DNA of 64,000 nucleotides. Origin: Candidatus Bathyarchaeota archaeon (GTDB lineage: Archaea > Thermoproteota > Bathyarchaeia > Bathyarchaeales > Bathycorpusculaceae). Where the stretch lies: assembly GCA_026014485.1 (NCBI GenBank), contig JAOZIE010000001.1, positions 145,094 to 209,093 of the forward strand. The letters are read 5' to 3'. Positions 25,736-35,153 of the stretch are shown one piece after another. A model generated the notes under the pieces. It was not told the DNA's origin and did not search any database. It saw nothing but the letters and a program-made list of their open reading frames with translations. The first letter of the stretch is position 1. Each line of letters starts with the position of its first letter. The translations under genes were made by a program, and so were the position numbers.

Positions 25736-28291
25736 TTAGACACCTGAATCGGGATTTTTGTTTGATGCGCCCCTGATGGAAATGTCAGAGAGGTACATTT
25801 CTTCATATTCTGGGCGGTTTAGGGTTGAGAGACTGTAGTTGGCTATTTCGAACAGTGAGACGAAGTTCTCAAGGGATTTTTTATCTGCAAGACGGGAGTA
25901 CTTAAGAACTGCATTTTGGAATTCTCTGGGTGTGGTCTCTTGATCGATGGGAGTTCCTTTGTCTTTTTGGAAGTGGAAGTCTTCTTTGAACATGTTAACA
26001 ACTTCCTCGGTGTAGTTGACCACTCTGAGAATCTTTACGGCGGTGCAGAGTGGCTTTTTAGATTTTTCGAAAAACTCGGCCGTTATCGTGTGCGTTCCTT
26101 TGTTGGAGTATTGAATTTCGAGTGTGGCTACGCCGGTTTCTCCAATGTTGAGGGTTTGGGTTTTTTGGTTGTCAAATTGGATGCTGACGGCGCCTTTTAG
26201 GGGTTCATTGTGTTTCTTTAGTTCGAATTCGATTTTTAACGGTTCGTTTACGCCCCAAACGTTTGGGAAGGGCTTGTTTATCTGGGGAAAGTTTATCTCT
26301 AACATTACGCCGCTTGGCGACGTTGGGGTTACAGGTTTGATTTGGGGTTTCTCTTCGGAGGCGACTGGTTCAGTCTTAGGTGCAAGATGGTTTTTTCTTC
26401 CACGTAGATAAAAAGCTGCGCCAACGACGGTCACTGAGGCTGATGATGCAGCAACTATGAGGATTAGCAGAAGGGGTGATTCCTTTTCTTTGTTGTCGTC
26501 TGGTGGCAGATCCGTTGGTGATGAAGAGGGCATTACGTCAGGCAGTACCTGTTTGACTTCAATTTGTCCGTCGGCTTGTGTTGGCAGGTAGTAGTTTGTT
26601 TCTGAGAATTGGAGGGAAAAAGCTACGTCGCCAGCTAATTCAGATATGGGGGTACATTGTAGGGTTGCGTACCCTGTTTGGTTTGTTGTTGCGGTTACGG
26701 TTTTTGTTTTCCCTTGTATGTTGTAGGTTAGTTGGATTTGGGCGTTTTGTATGGGTGTTTCGGTTGTGTTTTCGGTGAGTTGAGCTACAATGGCAAACGG
26801 TTGGGATTGGGTGACGTTTATAGTGCTTGTGGTGTTGAGTTGGGTCTGGGCTTTTACTCTCATTATGGGATCGCTTTCTGATCCATAATACAGGTCATTG
26901 CCGATGGTGGTTGCTATTACGTTATAGTCTCCAACGGGTGTACTGTAGAGAATTGCGCCCTGGACTTTGAAGAAGCCATTTGTGACTTCGGTGTATCCGC
27001 AGATTATACCGCCTTCGTCGTTTTTGTTTTCTTTCAATGTAACCGTTACTTTAAGTCCGCTGACGGGGTTTCCGTTTGCATCGGTCACGGTTCCTTGTAC
27101 CGTGAAGTTTTGTCCTTTTGTAGCTAACGAGGAAAGATTGGTTATTTTTGTTTCAGTTGAAACTGAAGGGATAGGTAATGGTTCGGGGGTAGACCCGTCA
27201 GATCCTGTTGCATCAAACTCTATCCAGCCAATTTCATTGAACAGTACTTCTGCCCATGCATGACCCTGATTTGCTCGTACTAGTTGGTAATCGAGACCTC
27301 CGTTAATCAAGAAGCCTGAGACCATTCTGGATGGTATACCTTCCGTTCTTAGAAGAAGAGTAAAAGCAGAGTTGAAGTTTGCGCAGACCCCCCTTTTCGC
27401 CTCAAATAAGAACCAAAGCACGGGTTCTTTGCCTGGAGGAGCACGTGAGTAATTTAGGTCATATGTGTAGTTTGTGAATAGATATTGTTGGATTGCGGTG
27501 ATTTTCTGATAGTCGGATGCTTCTGGGGGAATATTGATCGCGTTCAGTATTTCTTGGAGGCTTTGTCTAAGATTTTCAGGTACCTGTAAATATTGAGATG
27601 ATTGAGACCCTGAAGTGACGTGGGCGTTTTGAAGTGTGTTTAGGCTGAATTGGTAGTTTGTGAATTCTTCGTAGTAAGGCTGTGAGAATTTGTCAGAAGT
27701 GTAGAAGAGATGCTGCTGTGGATAATATGTTGCCTGAACGTTTTGCGTGAACTCCAGCCTGTTGGTGTAGTAAAGTGTTGGAACAAAGCCGCTACATGGG
27801 TTCACAACGTGAATTATTATAGATGATTCTGTTCTCTTTGAAAACAAGTTCATTTCTTGGGGGATAAGATCTCCCTTGTATGGTACTACTGTGAAGTCAG
27901 GCCCAAGAGACCACATGCCCCCGTTGTATTGAGCCGCAACTGCGCTTCTGATGTAGGTCGTTTCTGTTTTCCCGTAGATTTCCAGCACAGGTTCTTTCCC
28001 GCAGTCTCCTCCTTGGGAATTGATGAAGCAGTCCTTTTTCTCGATTGGTGTAGAACTTGGAATAGCCCCGTTGGGAGACGAGTTTGGTTCGGATGTGCCA
28101 TTATTTGGCAACGGTGAGCAGTTCCCAGGAGTAGGGTTGAGGGGGTTGTTTGTGTCTACCCCTACCCAGATGTAGGGTATCGAAGTCATAGTGCTACTCA
28201 GAAGAAAAGCCGCCAACACGACGCCGAAGGTTAACGCTACCAAAATCAAACGGCTATTTTGGCTACTTCCGCTGGGAGCACCCATAAACAT
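25736..28291 (-). CDS. Membrane transglutaminase-like protein
   Basis: 851 residues. N-terminal membrane helix (about 15-33). A transglutaminase core has the catalytic Cys303 in GVCANFN, His in QGHAWAEV and Asp in EFDATG. Ig-like/carboxypeptidase-regulatory repeats follow (about 385-560), then a second membrane helix (about 608-632), and a cytoplasmic region with a further beta domain and a helical end. The MoxR/DUF58/transglutaminase gene set is known from bacteria and archaea and is thought to process surface proteins or complexes. It is the first gene of the five-gene operon; the promoter must lie in 28292-28400. Confidence 0.8.
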   Translation of the reverse strand: MFMGAPSGSSQNSRLILVALTFGVVLAAFLLSSTMTSIPYIWVGVDTNNPLNPTPGNCSPLPNNGTSEPNSSPNGAIPSSTPIEKKDCFINSQGGDCGKEPVLEIYGKTETTYIRSAVAAQYNGGMWSLGPDFTVVPYKGDLIPQEMNLFSKRTESSIIIHVVNPCSGFVPTLYYTNRLEFTQNVQATYYPQQHLFYTSDKFSQPYYEEFTNYQFSLNTLQNAHVTSGSQSSQYLQVPENLRQSLQEILNAINIPPEASDYQKITAIQQYLFTNYTYDLNYSRAPPGKEPVLWFLFEAKRGVCANFNSAFTLLLRTEGIPSRMVSGFLINGGLDYQLVRANQGHAWAEVLFNEIGWIEFDATGSDGSTPEPLPIPSVSTETKITNLSSLATKGQNFTVQGTVTDANGNPVSGLKVTVTLKENKNDEGGIICGYTEVTNGFFKVQGAILYSTPVGDYNVIATTIGNDLYYGSESDPIMRVKAQTQLNTTSTINVTQSQPFAIVAQLTENTTETPIQNAQIQLTYNIQGKTKTVTATTNQTGYATLQCTPISELAGDVAFSLQFSETNYYLPTQADGQIEVKQVLPDVMPSSSPTDLPPDDNKEKESPLLLILIVAASSASVTVVGAAFYLRGRKNHLAPKTEPVASEEKPQIKPVTPTSPSGVMLEINFPQINKPFPNVWGVNEPLKIEFELKKHNEPLKGAVSIQFDNQKTQTLNIGETGVATLEIQYSNKGTHTITAEFFEKSKKPLCTAVKILRVVNYTEEVVNMFKEDFHFQKDKGTPIDQETTPREFQNAVLKYSRLADKKSLENFVSLFEIANYSLSTLNRPEYEEMYLSDISIRGASNKNPDSGV

Positions 28292-28641
28292 GTCTCCGCC
28301 GTTTGTTTTGCCTTGATACGGCTTTTAAGTTTTACGCAACTTCAAAGCGGGCAGACTGAAATTACCAAAAGTTAAAGGAGATGTGGATAAAAAGTTGGCA
28401 GGGATTTCTTTTGGACAGCTGCGGGTTTGTTTGCCTATTCAATGGTTGGTTCATGAAGCGGTATCTTTTCATGTAAAAAGGCGGCACTCATTCACGCAAG
28501 GATGCACGAGTAGTTATAGTAGCATTCAAAAGAAGAAAATCATCGTTGTCTGGACAAGGGGGAAGGCTGAACGATTTCAATTTGGACGCTCTGTTCTTCG
28601 TTAGTCAACAGTCACGTAGCGTTTTGCTTATGCCTATAGGG
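28292..28641. other. Intergenic region, 350 bases, no gene recognised
   Basis: It separates the MoxR operon start (minus strand) from the end of the corrinoid ABC operon (minus strand). Open frames here have no ribosome binding site or motif. It must hold the promoter of the transglutaminase operon. Confidence 0.4.
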
Positions 28642-29970
28642 TTAGCGGCTTTTTAGGGGGTGAAAAGCGTTTGGGGTAGTTTTATCCGCAGATTGCTTTT
28701 TCTGTTGTTGTAAGGTTTCTTCTAATGAGTTGAGCAGCTGAAGAAGTTCATTTGTGTTTTTTACTGTTATGGCGCCGTGGTTTTTCAGTTTTGTAAGGTA
28801 AGTGGAGGCTTTGCCCATGCTGAAGTCGCGCTCTGCGATGGGGGTTTCCTCTAAATTTATGATGGGTATCCCTGTTTCTTGGGCTTTTTCTGCAGCTTCT
28901 AAGTTTCGCAGATTACCCTCACCAAATTGAGTTGAGGCTATAACCAAAAAATCAGACTTACGTATCAACTCCAAGTTAGCTTGGTGGGATTCATCAGTTA
29001 TCGGAGAAAAAGACGCTTCTGTGACTGCTTGAATTTTGAGCAATTGGGCGGTTTCGTAATCTGTATCTAACAGGTGAAGAACCCCCGCCGTTACGGTGTA
29101 GCCTTCATCGGTCAGAATCTTCATCAAAGTGCTGCCAGTACCACCTCCAGAGACCATGTGAACGGTGAGGTTTTTTGGCGGCTGATTTTGGGGTTTGGAA
29201 AGAGGGGTAACGTGCAAGGCGCCAGTAACAGGATGCGTTTTTACAATGGCGTCAACTCGGAAGACCTTTTTCACGTTTTCTTTGGTAAGCGTTCTGCTTG
29301 ATTCGCCTACTGCAACGATTTTTCCATTCATCAAAAGAATCAAGGAGTCACAGTAGCGGGCGGCAAGATTAAAGTCATGGAAAACACCGACAATCAGCAG
29401 CTTCTTTGTTTTGCATAGAAGCGTAAGAAGGTCCATAATTTCCAGTTGATTACATATATCTAAGTGGTTTGTTGGCTCATCCAGCAAAAGGATTTGAGGC
29501 TCCTGTGTGAGGGCACGTGCAATAATCACACGTTGCCTTTCGCCACCGCTAAGCTCGGTAATTGAGCGGTCGGCGAATTGCCACGTATCCGTGAGGTCCA
29601 TGGCGTTCTTTGCTATATCTAAGTCTTCTTTTTTCTCCATACCGAACTGGGACATGTGGGGATTTCGACCCATAAGGACTATTTCTAGGGCAGTAAAGTC
29701 AAATGTTATCGGTGAGTCCTGAGGAACAACTGCAAGGCGCCGGGCAACATCCAACGTTTTAAGTTTGTATATGTCAGCTTCATCGATGAATATTGTTCCT
29801 TTAGTTGGTTTAAGTACTCGACTGATACTCTTGATTAAAGTAGACTTTCCTGAGCCGTTGGGTCCAAGGATTCCCCAAAACTCGCCGCTTTTTACTGCGA
29901 ACTGGACGTCGTCCAGAATCTTTGTGGACCCGTAGGAGCAGTCGATGCCGTTGATGTTCAAGTTAACCAT
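28642..29970 (-). CDS. btuD: Corrinoid-type ABC transporter ATPase with extra C-terminal domain
   Basis: 442 residues. The ABC domain (1-255) has Walker A GPNGSGKST, the signature LSGGERQR, Walker B ILLLDEPTN and the switch histidine region VFHDFNLA. It belongs to the FecE/BtuD group. Residues about 265-430 form an added Rossmann-like domain (VHMVSGGGTGSTLMKIL, VLHLLDTDYETAQLL, FLVIASTQFGEGNLRNLE) that standard BtuD lacks. It is the third gene of the importer operon, 10 bases after btuC. Siderophore or heme uptake is the alternative, but the btuF promoter module shared with cbiM favours corrinoids. The role of the extra domain is unknown. Confidence 0.82.
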   Translation of the reverse strand: MVNLNINGIDCSYGSTKILDDVQFAVKSGEFWGILGPNGSGKSTLIKSISRVLKPTKGTIFIDEADIYKLKTLDVARRLAVVPQDSPITFDFTALEIVLMGRNPHMSQFGMEKKEDLDIAKNAMDLTDTWQFADRSITELSGGERQRVIIARALTQEPQILLLDEPTNHLDICNQLEIMDLLTLLCKTKKLLIVGVFHDFNLAARYCDSLILLMNGKIVAVGESSRTLTKENVKKVFRVDAIVKTHPVTGALHVTPLSKPQNQPPKNLTVHMVSGGGTGSTLMKILTDEGYTVTAGVLHLLDTDYETAQLLKIQAVTEASFSPITDESHQANLELIRKSDFLVIASTQFGEGNLRNLEAAEKAQETGIPIINLEETPIAERDFSMGKASTYLTKLKNHGAITVKNTNELLQLLNSLEETLQQQKKQSADKTTPNAFHPLKSR

Positions 29971-29980
29971 TTTTTTTCGC

Positions 29981-31060
29981 CTAAACGTTGTATCCTTTCT
30001 TTTTTCTGCGAAGTAAATATATGAAGAACGGTGCGCCCGAGAGCGCTGTAATTATGCCTACAGGAGCTTCGCCTGAACCCATTACAACCCGGGACAGCGC
30101 ATCACAAAACATGAGGAAAGAGGCACCTACAATGGCTGAAACTGGTAGTAGAATTCTGTGGTCAGGACCTATTAAGACTCGTGTTAAGTGAGGAATAATC
30201 AAACCGACGAAGCCTATTAAGCCGCTGATGGAAACTGCGGCTGCGGTAAGGAAGGCGCCGCTGACAATTAGTATTAATTTTACTTTTTCTATTTCTACAC
30301 CTAAGTGTTGGGCTTGGTCTTCGCCTAATGCAAGGATGTTCAGGTTACGGGAATAGAAATAGGAAATGCATATTCCGACGATAACGAAGGGAAGAACAGC
30401 CCAAACTCTATCCCAGCTTTCGGTGGGTGCAAGGCTGCCGATTATCCAGAAAGTTAATCCGTGGAGGATTTTGTCGCTGGCGACTGTTTTTAGGTAGGTG
30501 ACTATAGCAGTTTGGAATAAGCTCATTGCTATTCCAACAAGAAGTAAAGTTGTAACTGGAACCCTTGAGCCTACTCGGGATATACCGTAAACTAAGAGCA
30601 CCGTTGTTAATGAACCAACGAAGGCAAAAATTTGAAGTGTATGCACTCCTAAAATGGAAACGCCAACGCCTAAAACCAATACTAATGCGGAACCTACTGT
30701 GGCACCTGTTGAGGCACCAATAACATAGGGGTCCGCCATTGGATTTCTGAATATTCCTTGGTACGTCACGCCTGCTGTTGCTAAAGCTGCCCCAACCAAG
30801 GCTCCGCATAAAACTCGCGGTAGCCTAATCTGCAGGATTATCACTTCAGCTGTACGCGTTATGTCTGTTGTTTCTACAAACGAGTTTAGCAAAGGCACTT
30901 GCTTTGTTAATATCCGTAAAATATCGTTGTAAGGTATAGGGGCATAACCGAGGTTAAGTGATAAAAAAAGAACAGCGATAAAGCCGAATAAAAGTATAAC
31001 TAAGTAGAGCTTCCAATGTGAAATACGTTTTAAATGCTTTTTTTCTGTGTCAGCCTTCAT
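29981..31060 (-). CDS. btuC: Corrinoid ABC transporter permease (FecCD family)
   Basis: 359 residues with about ten membrane helices. Family motifs are visible: LRLPRVLCGALVGAALATAG, GNPMADPYVIGASTG-like segment (RNPMADPYVIG), LALGEDQAQHLGV, and GLIGFVGLIIPHLTRVLIGPDHR, the cytoplasmic coupling loop. It forms the membrane channel for the substrate delivered by the binding protein at 31114. It ends 10 bases before btuD. Length is normal. Confidence 0.9.
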   Translation of the reverse strand: MKADTEKKHLKRISHWKLYLVILLFGFIAVLFLSLNLGYAPIPYNDILRILTKQVPLLNSFVETTDITRTAEVIILQIRLPRVLCGALVGAALATAGVTYQGIFRNPMADPYVIGASTGATVGSALVLVLGVGVSILGVHTLQIFAFVGSLTTVLLVYGISRVGSRVPVTTLLLVGIAMSLFQTAIVTYLKTVASDKILHGLTFWIIGSLAPTESWDRVWAVLPFVIVGICISYFYSRNLNILALGEDQAQHLGVEIEKVKLILIVSGAFLTAAAVSISGLIGFVGLIIPHLTRVLIGPDHRILLPVSAIVGASFLMFCDALSRVVMGSGEAPVGIITALSGAPFFIYLLRRKKKGYNV

Positions 31061-31113
31061 TGTAGTTCACAAAACGCACCATAATTAAAGGAAAAAAAAG
31101 GGGCGTGATGAAG

Positions 31114-32235
31114 TTACCCAAAGATCTCAGGATGAATTAACTGAGCTAGGGTTTCTAGAGCATCAACGAGTCGTGGTCCTGACCTAGAGATTATGTCTGC
31201 ATCAATCTCGTAGAGAGCATCATTTTGCACTGCATTTATGACATCCCAACCAGAACGCGTTTTCACTACTTCTATGGTTTCATAGAAGTTCTGTACACCC
31301 ATGTACATGTCAGGATAAATCATTACATCAGGGTTTTTCTGTATGATTGCTTCAGAACTCACAGTGGGCCAACTTGTTGTTGCGTCGTTGAAAATGTTTT
31401 CTCCGCCTGCTAAAGTTATCAGTTCATCAATAAATGTTCCGGGACCTGCACTCATCAAAGGTTCATTCCAGACTTCATGGTAAACCTTCGGGATTGTCTC
31501 TACGTTTGCTGTTTCATCAGCTACGGCATTAATTGCTGCTCTCATCGAACCTACTAGGGTTCCTGCGTCAATTTCATGTCCAGTTGCCCTGCCCACCATC
31601 AAGATGTCTTGAAGAACGCCATCGATAGTCTTCGCTTCTACAACTAGAACGTTGTATCCTAAGCTTTGGAGATTTGCTGCAGCATCTAAACTTCCTGAAC
31701 TTGCGAGAACTAAATCAGGTTCTAGCGCAACAATAGGCTCTACTGAAGGACCATAATAGCTACCTATACTGGTCATGTTTCCAGCTTCAATCCATGCAGT
31801 AAAGTTGTAGGGGTAGTCACAAAAATCGGTGACACCAACAACAGTGTCGCCCGCTCCGATCGCAAACAGAATTTCCGTGTTACTAGGTGCTAACGAGACA
31901 ACTCGTTCCGGAGGGGAAGTTAAGACTACCACGTTACCCATGGAATCAACTAACGTGACTTGCTGATATTCCTTGATTGTTTCTTGTTGTTCAGCGATTG
32001 TTTCTTGATATTCTGTTATTGTCGCTTGATAGTCAGCAATTGCTGCTTGATAGTCAGTAACTTGCCCTTCTAGAGTAGTTACTGTACTTTTTAGGTCATT
32101 AACAGAAGTCTCTAGTGTCCTGTTAGAGTTATCTAAACCAGATATTTGTCCTTGGAAAGCTACAAATCCATAGGTGGCAACAACTAAAGAGACAATTGCC
32201 AAAACTGCACCGATATAAACGATGTTTTTCTGCAT
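31114..32235 (-). CDS. btuF: Corrinoid ABC transporter substrate-binding protein, coiled-coil anchored
   Basis: 373 residues. A membrane helix (about 6-27) anchors the protein; no lipobox is seen. A coiled coil (about 30-92) with repeated YQATI/EYQETI units lifts the BtuF/FepB-type binding domain from the membrane. The domain starts with RVVSLAPSNTEILFAIGAGDTVVGVTDFCDYP. The coiled coil is an unusual spacer. A GGAG site lies about 10 bases before the ATG. The promoter carries the module shared with cbiM (32253-32306). First gene of btuF-btuC-btuD. Confidence 0.85.
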   Translation of the reverse strand: MQKNIVYIGAVLAIVSLVVATYGFVAFQGQISGLDNSNRTLETSVNDLKSTVTTLEGQVTDYQAAIADYQATITEYQETIAEQQETIKEYQQVTLVDSMGNVVVLTSPPERVVSLAPSNTEILFAIGAGDTVVGVTDFCDYPYNFTAWIEAGNMTSIGSYYGPSVEPIVALEPDLVLASSGSLDAAANLQSLGYNVLVVEAKTIDGVLQDILMVGRATGHEIDAGTLVGSMRAAINAVADETANVETIPKVYHEVWNEPLMSAGPGTFIDELITLAGGENIFNDATTSWPTVSSEAIIQKNPDVMIYPDMYMGVQNFYETIEVVKTRSGWDVINAVQNDALYEIDADIISRSGPRLVDALETLAQLIHPEIFG

Positions 32236-32252
32236 TTTTTAGCACTCCTTCG

Positions 32253-32306
32253 TTGGATAGATTATCCATCCATATAGATATAAAACTTCAGTTAACTAAA
32301 ATTAAA
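32253..32306 (-). promoter_or_regulatory. btuF promoter with cobalamin-linked operator module
   Basis: Read on the minus strand: TTTAATTTTAGTTAAC (32306-32291), then 18 bases with a TATA-like TTTTATATC, then TGGATGGATAATCTATCCAA (32272-32253). The last part is an imperfect inverted repeat (TGGAT...ATCCA) lying 18 bases before the btuF start, near the expected transcription start. The same two parts with the same 18-base spacing precede cbiM at 54351-54400 (14 of 16 bases and 13 of 13 bases shared). Confidence 0.75.
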
Positions 32307-32410
32307 CACAGATTGAATTAACCCCATGAGAATAGAACAGTACACTACCACAGACACCGCTGGAAGGCGAAAACATGCTTGAAAAACTGTAAAGCCAAGT
32401 GTTTATTCGG

Positions 32411-33325
32411 TTATGAAACGGTGCTTGACTTGATTACACAAGCAAGAAACTCCAAAGCATCCACAAGCCTAGGTCCAGGTCTTGAGATAAGGTCTCGGTC
32501 AACCTCAAAGAGGCAACTGTTTTTGACAGCAGTTATTGTTTCCCATCCGCGGCGTTTCTTCACTTCCTCAAAGCTCCCCCAAAATCGGGGAGTCCCAGGT
32601 ATTACAGGGAACACAACTATGTCGGGATTACGTTGAATGATTGTTTCTGGAGTGATTATTGGCCACTCTGATGCGGCGTCTCCAAAGATGTTTGTTCCAC
32701 CAGCCAAATCTACCAGGTTTCCTATCCAAGTTCCGGAACTTACACTCATGTATGGGTCATTCCAATTCTCAAAGTACACCAGAGGTTTATGGCGTAGTTT
32801 TTTTGATTCCGTAACTACGCGGGCTATTCGTTCTCTCAAGCTTTTTACCAGTGCTACAGCCTCTGAATCGGTTCCGCATATCCGCCCCACCGACAAGACA
32901 TCATCAAGAACGTCATTCAGACTGTGAGGAGATAACGTTAACACTGTTAGACCCATATTCCCAAGTTGTTTGGCGACTTCTGTTGTAAGTTCACATCTAC
33001 GGGTACATTTTTCCCTGCAATTATTCTCTTTTTTAGTACACTTAACGGTGGTAACTAAAACAAGGTCAGGTTTCAAAGAGGCAACTGCATCTATTGAGGG
33101 ATCCCAGTAACCGCCCACTGCAGTTATTTTTTCTTCCTTACGCTTGTCCTTAATTATAAGCGGATAATTACAGTAATCTGTGACACCGACAACCTTCTCT
33201 CCAGCTCCTGCGGCAAACAAAATTTCCGTGTTACTTGGAGAAAGAGAAACAATTCTTTTTGGCTGAAACTTCAGGTGTCCTACCGTTTTCAGAGCTTCTA
33301 GCATATCTTTCATTACCCGCCTCAC
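32411..33325 (-). CDS. Second BtuF-like protein, no signal peptide, with a cysteine cluster
   Basis: 304 residues. It matches the BtuF-type binding domain of the protein at 31114 nearly end to end (RIVSLSPSNTEILFAAGAGEKVVGVTDYCNYP, the TWIGNLVDLAGGTNIFGD segment, RPGPRLVDALEFLA). It has no signal peptide or membrane helix, so it should stay in the cytoplasm. An insertion CTKKENNCREKCTRRC (about residues 96-111) adds four cysteines that could bind a metal or Fe-S cluster. The start may be GTG 33325 or ATG 33313. It does not share the operator module, so it may be regulated differently. A cytoplasmic corrinoid-binding or carrier role is inferred. Confidence 0.7.
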   Translation of the reverse strand: MRRVMKDMLEALKTVGHLKFQPKRIVSLSPSNTEILFAAGAGEKVVGVTDYCNYPLIIKDKRKEEKITAVGGYWDPSIDAVASLKPDLVLVTTVKCTKKENNCREKCTRRCELTTEVAKQLGNMGLTVLTLSPHSLNDVLDDVLSVGRICGTDSEAVALVKSLRERIARVVTESKKLRHKPLVYFENWNDPYMSVSSGTWIGNLVDLAGGTNIFGDAASEWPIITPETIIQRNPDIVVFPVIPGTPRFWGSFEEVKKRRGWETITAVKNSCLFEVDRDLISRPGPRLVDALEFLACVIKSSTVS

Positions 33326-33535
33326 TGCATCTGCCGGTGAGGATGCTCTATTAAATGGGTGACTTTAGTATCTTTCTTAACGAATCATTCAATAAATCTT
33401 CAGGAACATTGTCTTTAGAGAAAAAATCTCGTTAATAGTAAAAAGCAACGTTGCAGGGTTAAAGTTTGAGGGGCAAGGTTTTACTGAGGTAAATATTCAA
33501 TTCACGCTTGTTCGATTCATGTTTGCACGTGTAGT

Positions 33536-34132
33536 TTACTGATTTTTCTCATGGGGCTGCAGGTTTTTTCGGGTATCTTCGGGGTCTAAGTAGCAAATCA
33601 GCGTAATCACGGGCAAATCCGGAACCAGCCGGGCTATCTGCACTTGCCTTATGTCTGAAATCTCCGTGTGACCCTCTCGTATCAAAACCTGAATTGCTGA
33701 GCCCACCCGTGGACCCTTAATTCGAATCATAATCTGTGCTCGGTAGGGGATGTCAAGTCTTTCTCGCGTGTCCTCGTCGTAGATAATGGTTTGCTCTTGA
33801 ACGGATGAAAGAGGTGGGTTGAGGAAAACTGGAAAATTGTAGGGCTGCGTGTAATGTGAACAAATAACGTAGTAACGGTATCTGCTGTTTCGACGCCAGT
33901 TATTCCTTGAAAAAAAGAATGGCACCTTCTCAACAGTAAGGCAAGCGCAAATTTCCTGCAGCTTTTTGGATTTCTCAGGAAAAACATTCAGCCCTTCAGT
34001 GTAAGCCACAATCATCGCCTTGGGCACGACATTTCCCTGTAACTGTATATAAGCTATGTGCATTTGAAAACACTTCAACGCTGCAGCCAGACAAGGTATC
34101 GCGCAACAAACGGTTTCTACTCTTTCACTCAC
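33536..34132 (-). CDS. Hypothetical protein
   Basis: 198 residues. The N-terminal 30 residues have five cysteines (VETVCCAIPCLAAALKC) and could be partly buried. The middle and the C-terminal part appear mixed alpha/beta. No family is recognised. It is divergent from the DUF1385 gene with 37 bases between the starts. A start at an internal ATG (for example MHIAYIQLQG) is possible. Confidence 0.45.
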   Translation of the reverse strand: MSERVETVCCAIPCLAAALKCFQMHIAYIQLQGNVVPKAMIVAYTEGLNVFPEKSKKLQEICACLTVEKVPFFFSRNNWRRNSRYRYYVICSHYTQPYNFPVFLNPPLSSVQEQTIIYDEDTRERLDIPYRAQIMIRIKGPRVGSAIQVLIREGHTEISDIRQVQIARLVPDLPVITLICYLDPEDTRKNLQPHEKNQ

Positions 34133-34169
34133 AATGGAGTTTTAAGCCAAAATACGGATACGTTAAATA

Positions 34170-35153
34170 TTGAGGTCACGCAGTATATTGGTTCAGTACA
34201 GCCTCAAATTCAGGAATAGGTCGGTGAAGAAACTGTCAGGTCAAAAAGGGAAAGAGGCATCGTTGGCGTTCGGCGGACAAGCACTCATAGAAGGCGTTAT
34301 GATGCGTAGCCGAAAAAACATGGTACTTTGCGTTAGGAAACCTAGCAAGGAAATCGTAACCAGTGTGGAACAGCTGAATCCTCTGGCAGATAGATACAAA
34401 GTTCTGGGCTTACCTTTTCTTCGCGGAATCGTTATGCTGTTTGAATCCTTCTACCTTGGCTTCAAAGGTTTGATGTTCTCAGCAAACGTTGCCCTTGAAG
34501 ACGATGAAGAGGACAACAAAAGTGAAAGCACAGCACTTAGCTACATGCACCTAGCCATAATAATCGCTTGTGTTGCGGGGATAACTGCAGTTTTCTTTTT
34601 GGGACCCTTCTTTTTGACCACATGGTTCAAACTTTCAGACTTAGCCTTCAACATTGTCGAAGCGCTAATCCGGTTAGGCATGTTCGTTGCTTACCTGACG
34701 ATTATTGCATCATGGAGCGAGTTCCGGCGGGTCCTCAGGTATCATGGAGCAGAACACAAGGCAATCAACGCTTACGAAGCAGGTGTACCTATGGATGTTG
34801 AACATGTTAAAAAACATTCGAGGCTGCATCCACGTTGCGGAACCAGCTTCCTCTTCATCGTTCTAGCCATAAGTATCGTGCTGTTCACGATTATGTCCAC
34901 GCTTATGCCCAATTCAGGGTTTGCATGGAGAATCGCTTACCGAATACTGTTGATCCCGGTAATAGCAGCTATAAGCTACGAGCTTTTAAGGCTCAGCGGC
35001 AAATACCGCAACAACATCATCTCAAGAATTCTTACCGTACCCGGAATGGGCTTCCAACTGCTGACTACAAAGGAACCCACCGATGACATGCTTGAAGTTT
35101 CCATCGCCGCCGTGAAAAAAGTAACCGAACTAACAACCGCTCCAAACACATAA
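34170..35153 (+). CDS. DUF1385 (YqhQ-like) membrane protein
   Basis: 327 residues at most. The family signature is clear: LAFGGQALIEGVMMRSRKNM, RKPSKEIV, then YHGAEHKAINAYEAG and HPRCGTSFLFIVL. About five membrane helices are present. The function of the family is unknown; it is found in Firmicutes and some archaea. Start uncertain: TTG 34170, TTG 34188 or GTG 34224 (KKLSGQKGKEASL), the last being closest to the conserved beginning. Confidence 0.85.
   Translation: MRSRSILVQYSLKFRNRSVKKLSGQKGKEASLAFGGQALIEGVMMRSRKNMVLCVRKPSKEIVTSVEQLNPLADRYKVLGLPFLRGIVMLFESFYLGFKGLMFSANVALEDDEEDNKSESTALSYMHLAIIIACVAGITAVFFLGPFFLTTWFKLSDLAFNIVEALIRLGMFVAYLTIIASWSEFRRVLRYHGAEHKAINAYEAGVPMDVEHVKKHSRLHPRCGTSFLFIVLAISIVLFTIMSTLMPNSGFAWRIAYRILLIPVIAAISYELLRLSGKYRNNIISRILTVPGMGFQLLTTKEPTDDMLEVSIAAVKKVTELTTAPNT

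Noticed and set aside
32236-32410. Cobalamin riboswitch before btuF
   Set aside because: No B12-box-like sequence or multi-stem leader is seen; the leader is about 20-30 bases, too short. A protein operator explains the region better.
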